Source of the DNA: an uncultured Draconibacterium sp.
GTDB taxonomy: Bacteria > Bacteroidota > Bacteroidia > Bacteroidales > Prolixibacteraceae
NCBI RefSeq assembly: GCF_963677575.1
Contig: NZ_OY782038.1
Span: 1,798,001 to 1,862,000 of the forward strand
Direction: 5' to 3'
Length of the DNA stretch: 64,000 nt
The translations under genes were made by a program, and so were the position numbers. Below are positions 7,287 through 16,213 of this stretch, in pieces (the stretch's first letter is position 1; every line of letters starts with the position of its first letter). The notes under the pieces are model-generated. The model was not told where the DNA came from and did not search any database. It was given only the letters and a program-made list of their open reading frames with translations.

Positions 7287-9956
7287 ATGACGAATTTCTT
7301 CAAATTACTTATTGTCATTTTTCTTCTTGCCTCTCCAATTGCAAAAGTTTTAGCACAAGACTCTTCTTCGAAAAAATATGATGCATTCCAATATCGGAAT
7401 CTTGGTGCTTACCGAATAAGTGCCTGGGTGGGTTCGCTGGCCGTTCCCGAAAATCCGGGAGAGAAACATAAATACACCTGGTATGTTGGTCCGCGTAGTG
7501 GTGGAATCTGGAAAACTGTAAATAACGGAACTACCTTTCAATGTGTTTCCAATAGTTTTGGCACTTCTTCCATTGGCGATTTTGCTGTTGCTCCTTCTAA
7601 TCCTGAAGTTATTTGGGCCGGAACCGGAGAAGCTTTTAATGCCCGCTCATCTTATTATGGAAATGGAATATGGAAATCGACAAATGCCGGCGAGACATGG
7701 GAAAATATGGGTTTACACGATTCGCACCACATAGCCAAAGTGATCATTCATCCTAAAAAACCGGATGTGGTATGGATAGCTTCAATGGGGCACCTTTTTT
7801 CGAAAAACAAAGAAAGAGGAGTTTTTAAAACCATCGACGGCGGAAAAAACTGGGATAAAGTTTTATATGTTGACGACGAAACCGGCGTTACGGATTTAGT
7901 AATCAATCCTTCGAATCCGGACATTTTATACGCTGCCACATACGAGAAAATACGTACAGCATGGACTTACGAACCCGGTGGTGATAAAAGCCGAATTTAC
8001 AAATCAACCGACGGTGGAACAACCTGGAAAATCCTTGAAGGTGGACTCCCAACTGGCCCTCTCGGACGAATTGGACTGGATATTCATCGTGCAAATCCCA
8101 ATATCGTTGTAGCTGTTATTCAAAACCTGAATGTAAAACCAGGAATTGATCCGAATGCAGCAACCGAATTTGACGAATACACCGACCACTCGTTCGACAA
8201 TTTAATTGGTGGAGAAGTATACATTACAAAAAATGGCGGTGAAAACTGGGAACGAATAAACGATCCGGAAACAAACGATGTAAGCGGAAAAGCAGCATAC
8301 AGTTTTAACCGAATTACCATCGATCCGGTTGATCCCGACAAAATTTATGTGATTGGAGTAAATATGTTTTACACGCTTGACGGCGGCAAAACATGGCCTG
8401 AATATCGTGAACAAGAGTTGTTTCAAACCAACTTTGGCGACAACCGCATTTTCTGGATCGACCCGAAAGATCCGCGCCATATGATGTTGGGATCTGACGG
8501 GGGAATTTATTCCACTTTCGATGGCGGTTTAACAATGAATCACTACTATCACCTTCCGCTTGGCGAAGTTTATACTGTTGAAGCCGATAATGAAACGCCT
8601 TACAACATTTATATCGGCCTGCAAGACCATGAAACATGGAAAGCTCAGTCGAATGGCTGGTCGGGGCAAATTACGCCAGCCGATTGGGTTATTACTGGCA
8701 TGTGGGACGGAATGTACTCGAAAGTAGATCCGGAAGACAACAAAACGATCTATTCAACAACTCAATTTGGCTCTCATATAAGGATTAACCAGGAAAAAGG
8801 CGAAAGAACTTCGATTCTTCCACAGCCGGAAGAAGGCGAACGTTACCGCTACACCTGGACTACCCCACTGGCGATTTCACCACACAACAGCGCAATTATT
8901 TACACCGGAGCACAAAAAGTATTACGATCTCTGGATCGCGGTGAGAACTGGCAAGAAATCAGCCCGGACCTGACCGACAATGATCCTGACAAAATTCACG
9001 GAAAAGGACATATTCAATATTGCACGATTACTACTTTGGATGAATCTCCGGTAAAAGCTGGTGTTATTTGGGTGGGAACAGACGACGGACATGTTCAGCT
9101 GACAACAAATTTTGGACACACCTGGACAGACCTGACCTCAAACCTGGAAAAAGCAGGAGCTCCGGTAAAAATGTGGGTCAGCAAAGTGTTTCCATCAAAC
9201 CATGATGCAGGCACAGCTTACATTTCGAAATGTGGTTTTACCGATGATATTTTTGATGCACACATATACGTAACACACGATTACGGAAAATCATGGGAGA
9301 AAATAACAAACGGCTTACCAGACTCTCCTGTAAATGCAATTATTGAAGACAAGAAAAATCAGAATCTTCTTTTTGCCGGAAATGATTTGGGCGTTTATAT
9401 ATCAACCGACAAAGGCAAAAACTGGTCGTCGTTTAACATCAACATACCTAATGTGGTTGTAAAAGACATGTTGATCCACCCCAGAGAAAATGACTTAATT
9501 GTAGGCACTTATGGCCGTGCTGCCTGGATTACTGATATCAGCCCATTGCAGCAGCTTACTCCAGAGATTGAAAAGAAAGAACTGCATTTATTCGATATTG
9601 AGCCAAAACCTCAAATGAACTTTTCCCAGCAGGCAACGTGGGGAAACTACCAAATGACCGGAAGCAATCATTTAAACTCATCGAACGAACCTAATGGTTT
9701 GGAAATATGGTACCAGATTGGAGAAACGCTGAAAGGAGAAACCAAAATCGAGATTAAAGACAAAACCGGAGAGTTGGTTTTCGAAAAAACTTTACCACAA
9801 GAACCGGGAATTGGAAAAATCTATTGGCCAACCTTCAGAGCAAACGAAGGGGAATATCAGGTAACATTAAAAAACGGCGATATCTCAGAATCAAAAACCG
9901 GAACTGTTCTAAAAAGATGGCAATGGCCGGTACTTAACTATTCAGGTAAAAACTAA
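7287..9956 (+). CDS. Secreted Asp-box (BNR / sortilin-like) beta-propeller protein 2
   Basis: An 889-residue paralogue of the preceding protein. The ATG at 7287 gives a clean signal peptide (MTNFFKLLIVIFLLASPIAK...VLAQ); an upstream in-frame TTG lies inside a terminator and is rejected. Asp-box motifs recur along the chain (KSTNAGETWEN, KTIDGGKNWDK, KSTDGGTTWKI, ITKNGGENWER, YTLDGGKTWPE, RSLDRGENWQE, VTHDYGKSWEK, ISTDKGKNWSS). The last ~130 residues (after about 760) form a separate beta-rich domain (GLEIWYQIGETLKGET, then a GEYQVTLKNGD segment) absent from the first protein. Predicted extracytoplasmic; ligand or substrate unknown. It converges on the beta-barrel gene through a long shared hairpin. 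Confidence 0.85.
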   Translation: MTNFFKLLIVIFLLASPIAKVLAQDSSSKKYDAFQYRNLGAYRISAWVGSLAVPENPGEKHKYTWYVGPRSGGIWKTVNNGTTFQCVSNSFGTSSIGDFAVAPSNPEVIWAGTGEAFNARSSYYGNGIWKSTNAGETWENMGLHDSHHIAKVIIHPKKPDVVWIASMGHLFSKNKERGVFKTIDGGKNWDKVLYVDDETGVTDLVINPSNPDILYAATYEKIRTAWTYEPGGDKSRIYKSTDGGTTWKILEGGLPTGPLGRIGLDIHRANPNIVVAVIQNLNVKPGIDPNAATEFDEYTDHSFDNLIGGEVYITKNGGENWERINDPETNDVSGKAAYSFNRITIDPVDPDKIYVIGVNMFYTLDGGKTWPEYREQELFQTNFGDNRIFWIDPKDPRHMMLGSDGGIYSTFDGGLTMNHYYHLPLGEVYTVEADNETPYNIYIGLQDHETWKAQSNGWSGQITPADWVITGMWDGMYSKVDPEDNKTIYSTTQFGSHIRINQEKGERTSILPQPEEGERYRYTWTTPLAISPHNSAIIYTGAQKVLRSLDRGENWQEISPDLTDNDPDKIHGKGHIQYCTITTLDESPVKAGVIWVGTDDGHVQLTTNFGHTWTDLTSNLEKAGAPVKMWVSKVFPSNHDAGTAYISKCGFTDDIFDAHIYVTHDYGKSWEKITNGLPDSPVNAIIEDKKNQNLLFAGNDLGVYISTDKGKNWSSFNINIPNVVVKDMLIHPRENDLIVGTYGRAAWITDISPLQQLTPEIEKKELHLFDIEPKPQMNFSQQATWGNYQMTGSNHLNSSNEPNGLEIWYQIGETLKGETKIEIKDKTGELVFEKTLPQEPGIGKIYWPTFRANEGEYQVTLKNGDISESKTGTVLKRWQWPVLNYSGKN

Positions 9957-9963
9957 ACAATTA

Positions 9964-10019
9964 GGAGACAGGAAATAAAAATACGAATGCAAGCATCCCG
10001 ATTTTTATTTCCTGTTTCC
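9964..10019. terminator. Long bidirectional terminator hairpin
   Basis: Arms 9964-9982 and 10001-10019 pair over 19 bp with one G-T wobble. The A/T-rich inner arms provide T-tracts in both directions, separating two convergent genes. Confidence 0.8.
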
Positions 10020-10030
10020 TTACGAACTAC

Positions 10031-10918
10031 TTAAAGTTTAAAAGCATATCGAATTTTTATTCCAAATCCTCGTATTTTTGGTTTCGATGCATAAGTTTCC
10101 CCCTGAGCCTGAGGTGCAGAATTAAATAAGGTTTTTAGCTGAAATTCCGTTGGATTATCAACATCATATTGAATTAGCGCAGAAGGGGAACTACTGTCCT
10201 TAGTCAACTGATTCAGTCCCAAATCGGCATAATAACCTAAGTATATATTCTCTTTTTCATTTAATTCTTTTTTAAAACCAAGCTCAAATAATATCGAATA
10301 ACTATTTCTAATATCCAGATCCTGATTACTACGCTGAACTGTCCCCCAACTGCCAAAGCCCATAAACTTCGGATTGTTAAGCATCGCATCCCACTGTTGA
10401 AAGTAACCGGAAGTTTTTAAATTTTCTACGGTTGCCTCGTATTTCGATCTTACAGGAATCCCCAACTGAACCCCGGCAGAACCAAAAATAAACGTATTTG
10501 TCCAGGGCGAAGGAGTTTCATACCTGAACAATAATGGAATATTTATTACACCAACTGATTGCTTTTCTTTGTAAACATCAGCAGAAGTATAGAAATCAAA
10601 ATTGCTATTTTCTGCGTCTATTGCCTGGTAATGATCATTAAAATTATAAAAAATGACACTGGAACGATATTGTTGGTATTCTCCCCCAGTTGAAAAACTC
10701 CATCGGGTATTCAAATACAATGTATATTCAATACCGAATCCCATGCCGAACCCATTATTAGGTTCGGCCTTTCCCAAAACATCATACTTCAGCGTGCTAT
10801 AAAACCCTTTCCCATATACCGACAATTCTTGCTTTCTACTTGTTGTTTTCTGAGCTGTTACTGCCCCGCAGGACAATAACAGCAATATAGATAAACATAT
10901 TAACTTGATATGATTCAT
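10031..10918 (-). CDS. Outer-membrane beta-barrel protein downstream of the giant adhesin
   Basis: A 295-residue protein starting at the ATG at 10918, which yields a normal signal peptide (MNHIKLICLSILLLLSCG then AVTAQK). An upstream in-frame ATG at 10990 would overlap the previous gene and adds a charged, non-signal segment, so it is rejected. The mature chain alternates amphipathic strands with turns (GFGMGFGIEYTLYLN, NIPLLFRYETPSPW, ILFELGFKKELN, IYLGYYADLGLN) and ends in an aromatic beta-signal (IRGFGIKIRYAFKL), as in PorT-type or OMP_b-brl barrels. It lies 61 bp after the adhesin gene on the same strand. By analogy with SprB-SprF pairs it may help secrete or anchor the adhesin, but it is not itself a recognisable PorP/SprF protein. 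Confidence 0.8.
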   Translation of the reverse strand: MNHIKLICLSILLLLSCGAVTAQKTTSRKQELSVYGKGFYSTLKYDVLGKAEPNNGFGMGFGIEYTLYLNTRWSFSTGGEYQQYRSSVIFYNFNDHYQAIDAENSNFDFYTSADVYKEKQSVGVINIPLLFRYETPSPWTNTFIFGSAGVQLGIPVRSKYEATVENLKTSGYFQQWDAMLNNPKFMGFGSWGTVQRSNQDLDIRNSYSILFELGFKKELNEKENIYLGYYADLGLNQLTKDSSSPSALIQYDVDNPTEFQLKTLFNSAPQAQGETYASKPKIRGFGIKIRYAFKL

Positions 10919-10979
10919 TATTATTTCTTTTTGTTTATTTTTTATTTCGATCAACCGATCAAGCTTGTTTTCGTCAAAT

Positions 10980-13403
10980 TTATTGAACAATGATTTTTGT
11001 ACTCAACTCAACTCCTTCTGCCTCAGTTGTTACAATATACGTTCCCGGTGCAAGAGAAGGAGGAAGTGTTATTTGGCTTGAATTACTTCTTACTCTCCTC
11101 TGCATCACTATTCCTCCGTAAATATCTCTCACTCTAATATTCATATCTTCCAACATATTCGGAGAGTAAGTAGTTACTACATTTACGATACTTCCAGATT
11201 TAACAGGATTAGGAGAAACTTTCAAACTGAATACATTGGAATAAGTAACACCGAACTCGCAGGTCTGTAAAATATCTCCATCTTCTGTTTCCATCTCTAC
11301 AGAATATTTTGCATCCAAATCTAACTGATCTGAAGCATCATCTCCAGCAGAATAGTATTGACCGGTGCCAACTAATATTCCATTTTTATACCAATTAAAA
11401 GCAATGAAACGATACCCTCCATTCGTATCCGGATTATTATTCACTAATAATACATTATCATATTTCTGAATAATAATATCATCAAAATTGAAACGCTTCT
11501 CAATTACAACATGATAAGTTCGGTTTTGCGAGCCATCGGCCGAAACAACCATAATATCCTCTTGGTATATTCCCGGATTAGGGATTGACATCTCGAACGA
11601 AGCCAAATGCTCTGAAGTAGCAAAAGAGTCCAACTCAAAAGACACTGCTGCATAATCTAAATTGTAATCACAATCAAGCAAGTAATAAACATCTTCATCC
11701 GGATTTTCAATAGCCTCTCCGTTTATTATAAGAACACTAATATCTGCTACACTCCAAACTGCAACTTCACCTTCTCCAATTTTACCATCTCCATTGATAT
11801 CACCAGCTACTTCACCATCATCAATCTGACCATTACCATCAGTATCGCCAATTATTTCAGGAGAAATGATTGTACCGTCTCCATCTGTGTCGCCTGCAAC
11901 CTCATCATCATTGATCTCACCGTTACCGTCAATATCACCAGCAATTTCGGGTGCTGTAGTTATTCCGTCGCCATTAGTATCGCCGGCTATTTCTCCATCA
12001 TCGATCTGACCGTTGCCATCAATATCGCCAGCAATTTCTCCATTATCGATCTGGCCATTACCATCGGTATCACCGGCTACTTCTGGTGAAGTGATTGATC
12101 CGTCGCCGTTTGTGTCACCAGCAACCTCATCATCATTGATCTCACCATTACCGTCAGTATCACCAGCAATCTCGGGTGCTGTAATTATTCCGTCACCATT
12201 AGTATCTCCAGCTACTTCCGGTTCAGTGATTGTGCCGTCGCCGTTTGTATCGCCTGCTATTTCACCATCATTAATTTGTCCATCTTCATTTGAATCACCT
12301 GCGATCTCCGGAGGAGTAATTTGTCCATCGTGGTTGCTATCACCGGCTATTTCACCATCATCGATCTGCCCGTTGCCATCAGCGTCTCCGGCAACCTCTG
12401 GTGCTGTGATTGTTCCATCACCATTAGTATCGCCGGTAACTTCGCCTTCATCAATCTGGCCATTGCCATCAGTATCGCCAGCAACCTCATCATCATTGAT
12501 CTCACCATTACCATCAGTGTCTCCGGCTACTTCTCCATCATCGATCTGACCGTTGCCATCAGTATCACCAGCAATTTCGGGTGCTGTAATTGTTCCATCA
12601 CCATTAGTATCGCCGGTAACTTCGCCTTCTTCAATCTGGCCATTGCCATCAGTGTCTCCGGCAACCTCTGGTGCTGTGATGGATCCGTCGCCGTTTGTGT
12701 CACCAGCAACCTCATCATCATTGATCTCACCATTACCATCGGTATCGCCAGCAATCTCGGGTGCTGTAATTATTCCGTCGCCATTAGTATCTCCGGCTAC
12801 TTCCGGTGCAGTGATTGTGCCGTCGCCGTTTGTATCGCCGGCTATTTCACCATCATTGATTTGTCCATCTTCATTTGAATCACCTGCGATCTCCGGTGGA
12901 GTAATTTGTCCATCGTGGTTGCTATCACCGGCTATTTCACCATCATCAATCTGACCGTTGCCATCAGCGTCTCCGGCAACCTCTGGTGCTGTGATTGTTC
13001 CATCACCATTAGTATCGCCGGTAACTTCGCCTTCTTCAATCTGGCCATTGCCATCAGTATCGCCAGCAACCTCATCATCATCAATCTGACCATTGCCATC
13101 AGTGTCTCCGGCTACTTCTGGTGAGGTAATTGTGCCGTCGCCATTTGTGTCACCTGCAACCTCATCACCATTGATCTCACCATTACCATCGGTATCGCCA
13201 GCAATCTCGGGTGCTGTAATTATTCCGTCGCCATTAGTATCTCCGGCTACTTCCGGTGCAGTGATTGTGCCGTCGCCGTTTGTATCGCCGGCTATTTCAC
13301 CATCATTGATTTGTCCATCTTCATTTGAATCACCTGCGATCTCCGGAGGAGTAATTTGTCCATCGTGGTTGCTATCACCGGCTATTTCACCATCATCGAT
13401 CTG
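10980..13403 (-). CDS. C-terminal part of the giant adhesin: EF-hand-loop repeats and T9SS sorting domain
   Basis: This stretch has no start of its own; it is the continuation of the giant adhesin after the one-base deletion at 13405. The frame offset matches exactly (adding one base makes the whole 10980-29806 gene 6,276 codons including the stop). It holds the last 36 full 15-residue repeats, ending with GKIGEGEVA at 11760. A cadherin-like beta-sandwich follows (VWSVADISVLIINGEAI to RTYHVVIEKRF) and then a Por secretion/T9SS type A sorting domain (VSPNPVKSGSIVNVV, IRVRDIYGGIVMQRRV, LAPGTYIVTTEAEG, STKIIVQ). If the frameshift is real, the main product lacks this tail and would not be exported to the surface by T9SS. 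Confidence 0.85.
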   Translation of the reverse strand, partial: QIDDGEIAGDSNHDGQITPPEIAGDSNEDGQINDGEIAGDTNGDGTITAPEVAGDTNGDGIITAPEIAGDTDGNGEINGDEVAGDTNGDGTITSPEVAGDTDGNGQIDDDEVAGDTDGNGQIEEGEVTGDTNGDGTITAPEVAGDADGNGQIDDGEIAGDSNHDGQITPPEIAGDSNEDGQINDGEIAGDTNGDGTITAPEVAGDTNGDGIITAPEIAGDTDGNGEINDDEVAGDTNGDGSITAPEVAGDTDGNGQIEEGEVTGDTNGDGTITAPEIAGDTDGNGQIDDGEVAGDTDGNGEINDDEVAGDTDGNGQIDEGEVTGDTNGDGTITAPEVAGDADGNGQIDDGEIAGDSNHDGQITPPEIAGDSNEDGQINDGEIAGDTNGDGTITEPEVAGDTNGDGIITAPEIAGDTDGNGEINDDEVAGDTNGDGSITSPEVAGDTDGNGQIDNGEIAGDIDGNGQIDDGEIAGDTNGDGITTAPEIAGDIDGNGEINDDEVAGDTDGDGTIISPEIIGDTDGNGQIDDGEVAGDINGDGKIGEGEVAVWSVADISVLIINGEAIENPDEDVYYLLDCDYNLDYAAVSFELDSFATSEHLASFEMSIPNPGIYQEDIMVVSADGSQNRTYHVVIEKRFNFDDIIIQKYDNVLLVNNNPDTNGGYRFIAFNWYKNGILVGTGQYYSAGDDASDQLDLDAKYSVEMETEDGDILQTCEFGVTYSNVFSLKVSPNPVKSGSIVNVVTTYSPNMLEDMNIRVRDIYGGIVMQRRVRSNSSQITLPPSLAPGTYIVTTEAEGVELSTKIIVQ

Positions 13404-16213
13404 ACGTTGCCATCAGCGTCTCCGGCAACCTCTGGTGCTGTGATTGTTCCATCACCATTAGTATCGCCGGTAACTTCGCCTTCTTCAATCTGACCATTGC
13501 CATCAGTATCGCCAGCAACCTCATCATCATTGATCTCACCGTTACCGTCAGTATCACCAGCAACCTCGCTATCATCAATCTGACCATTGCCATCAGTATC
13601 ACCAGCTATTTCTCCATCATCAATCTGACCATTGCCATCAGTATCACCAGCAATTTCGGGTGCTGTAATTATTCCATCACCATTAGTATCGCCGGTAACT
13701 TCGCCTTCATCAATCTGGCCATTGCCATCAGTATCGCCAGCAACCTCATCATCATTGATCTCACCGTTACCGTCAGTATCACCAGCAATCTCGGGTGCTG
13801 TAATTATTCCGTCACCATTAGTATCTCCAGCTACTTCCGGTTCAGTGATTGTGCCGTCTCCGTTTGTATCGCCTGCTATTTCACCATCATCGATCTGACC
13901 GTTGCCATCAGTGTCTCCGGCTACTTCCGGTGCAGTGATTGATCCGTCGCCGTTTGTATCGCCTGCTATTTCACCATCATTAATTTGTCCATCTTCATTT
14001 GAATCACCTGCGATCTCCGGAGGAGTAATTTGTCCATCGTGGTTGCTATCACCGGCTATTTCACCATCATCGATCTGACCGTTGCCATCAGCGTCTCCGG
14101 CAACCTCTGGTGCTGTGATTGTTCCATCACCATTAGTATCGCCGGTAACTTCGCCTTCATCAATCTGGCCGTTGCCATCAGTATCGCCAGCAACCTCATC
14201 ATCATCGATCTCACCATTACCATCGGTATCGCCAGCGACTTCTCCATCATCGATCTGGCCATTACCATCGGTATCACCGGCTACTTCCGGTGCAGTGATT
14301 GTGCCGTCGCCGTTTGTATCACCAGCTATTTCTCCATCATCGATCTGACCGTTGCCATCAGTGTCTCCGGCAACCTCTGGTGCTGTGATTGTTCCATCAC
14401 CATTAGTATCGCCAGGAACTTCGCCTTCATCAATCTGACCATTGCCATCAGTATCACCAGCTATTTCTCCATCATCGATCTGGCCATTACCATCGGTATC
14501 ACCGGCTACTTCCGGTGAAGTGATTGATCCGTCGCCGTTTGTGTCACCAGCAACCTCATCATCATTGATCTCACCGTTACCGTCAGTATCACCAGCAATC
14601 TCGGGTGCTGTAGTTATTCCGTCGCCATTAGTATCGCCGGCTATTTCTCCATCATCGATCTGACCGTTGCCATCAGTGTCTCCGGCAACCTCATCATCAT
14701 TGATCTCACCGTTACCGTCAGTATCACCAGCAATCTCGGGTGCTGTAATTATTCCGTCGCCATTAGTATCGCCGGCTATTTCTCCATCATCGATCTGACC
14801 GTTGCCATCAGTGTCTCCGGCAATTTCGGGTGCTGTAATTATTCCATCACCATTAGTATCTCCGGTAACTTCTCCTTCATCAATCTGGCCATTGCCATCG
14901 GTATCTCCGGCTATTTCCGGTGCAGTGATTGTGCCGTCTCCGTTTGTATCGCCTGCTATTTCACCATCATCGATCTGACCGTTGCCATCAGTGTCTCCGG
15001 CAACCTCTGGTGCTGTGATTGTTCCATCACCATTAGTATCGCCAGCAACCTCGCTATCATCAATCTGACCATTGCCATCAGTATCTCCGGCTATTTCCGG
15101 TGCAGTGATTGTGCCGTCTCCGTTTGTATCGCCTGCTATTTCACCATCATCGATCTGACCGTTGCCATCAGTGTCTCCGGCTACTTCCGGTGCAGTGATT
15201 GTGCCGTCGCCGTTTGTATCGCCGGCTATTTCACCATCATTGATTTGTCCATCTTCATTTGAATCACCTGCGATCTCCGGAGGAGTAATTTGTCCATCGT
15301 GGTTGCTATCACCGGCTATTTCACCATCATCGATCTGACCGTTGCCATCAGCGTCTCCGGCAACCTCTGGTGCTGTGATTGTTCCATCACCATTAGTATC
15401 GCCGATAACTTCGCCTTCTTCAATCTGGCCATTGCCATCAGTATCGCCAGCAACCTCATCATCATTGATCTCACCGTTACCGTCAGTATCACCAGCAACC
15501 TCGCTATCATCAATCTGACCATTGCCATCAGTATCACCAGCTATTTCTCCATCATCGATCTGACCATTGCCATCAGTGTCTCCGGCTACTTCTGGTGAGG
15601 TAATTGTGCCGTCGCCGTTTGTATCGCCGGCTACTTCCGGTTCAGTGATTGTGCCGTCTCCGTTTGTATCGCCTGCTATTTCACCATCATCGATCTGACC
15701 GTTGCCATCAGTGTCTCCGGCAACCTCTGGTGCTGTGATTGTTCCATCACCATTAGTATCGCCGGTAACTTCGCCTTCTTCAATCTGGCCGTTGCCATCA
15801 GTATCGCCAGCAACCTCATCATCATTGATCTCACCATTACCGTCAGTATCACCAGCAACCTCGGGTGCTGTAATTATTCCGTCACCATTATTATCTCCAG
15901 CTACTTCCGGTTCAGTGATTGTGCCGTCGCCGTTTGTATCGCCTGCTATTTCACCATCATCGATCTGACCGTTGCCATCAGTGTCTCCGGCAACCTCTGG
16001 TGCTGTGATTGTTCCATCACCATTAGTATCGCCGGTAACTTCGCCTTCATCAATCTGGCCGTTGCCATCAGTGTCTCCGGCTACTTCCGGTGCAGTGATT
16101 GTGCCGTCTCCGTTTGTATCGCCTGCTATTTCACCATCATCGATTTGTCCATCTTCATTTGAATCACCTGCAATCTCCGGCGGGGTGATTTGTCCATCGT
16201 GGTTACTATCACC
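11760..16213 (-). repeat. 99-unit tandem array of a 45-bp EF-hand-loop repeat
   Basis: The array is exactly 99 units of 45 bp once the missing base at 13405 is restored. Each encodes 15 residues such as GDTNGDGTITAPEVA or GDTDGNGQIDDGEIA. In each unit a full 12-residue EF-hand loop is visible: D1, N/D3, D/N5, G6, I8, E12. Only three residues (I/V-A-G) link successive loops, so the usual flanking helices are absent. A rare unit, SNHDGQITPPEIA, occurs six times (units 1, 21, 49, 64, 74, 87), usually followed by GDSNEDGQI, marking higher-order duplication. Unit 63 carries the frameshift. Near-identical DNA suggests recent expansion or gene conversion; length variation between strains is likely. 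Confidence 0.95.

Noticed and set aside
4840..9956. Calling the Asp-box proteins sialidases.
   Set aside because: Asp-boxes alone do not show sialidase activity; the arginine triad and Tyr/Glu pair could not be identified.
11760..16213. Many open frames on the plus strand rich in PSVSPATSG and on the minus strand rich in MATVRSMM.
   Set aside because: They are shadow frames of the 45-bp coding repeat; their frame shift at 13405 merely confirms the deletion.
11760..16213. Possible CRISPR array because of regular short repeats.
   Set aside because: The units are contiguous with no unique spacers and translate into a continuous protein repeat.
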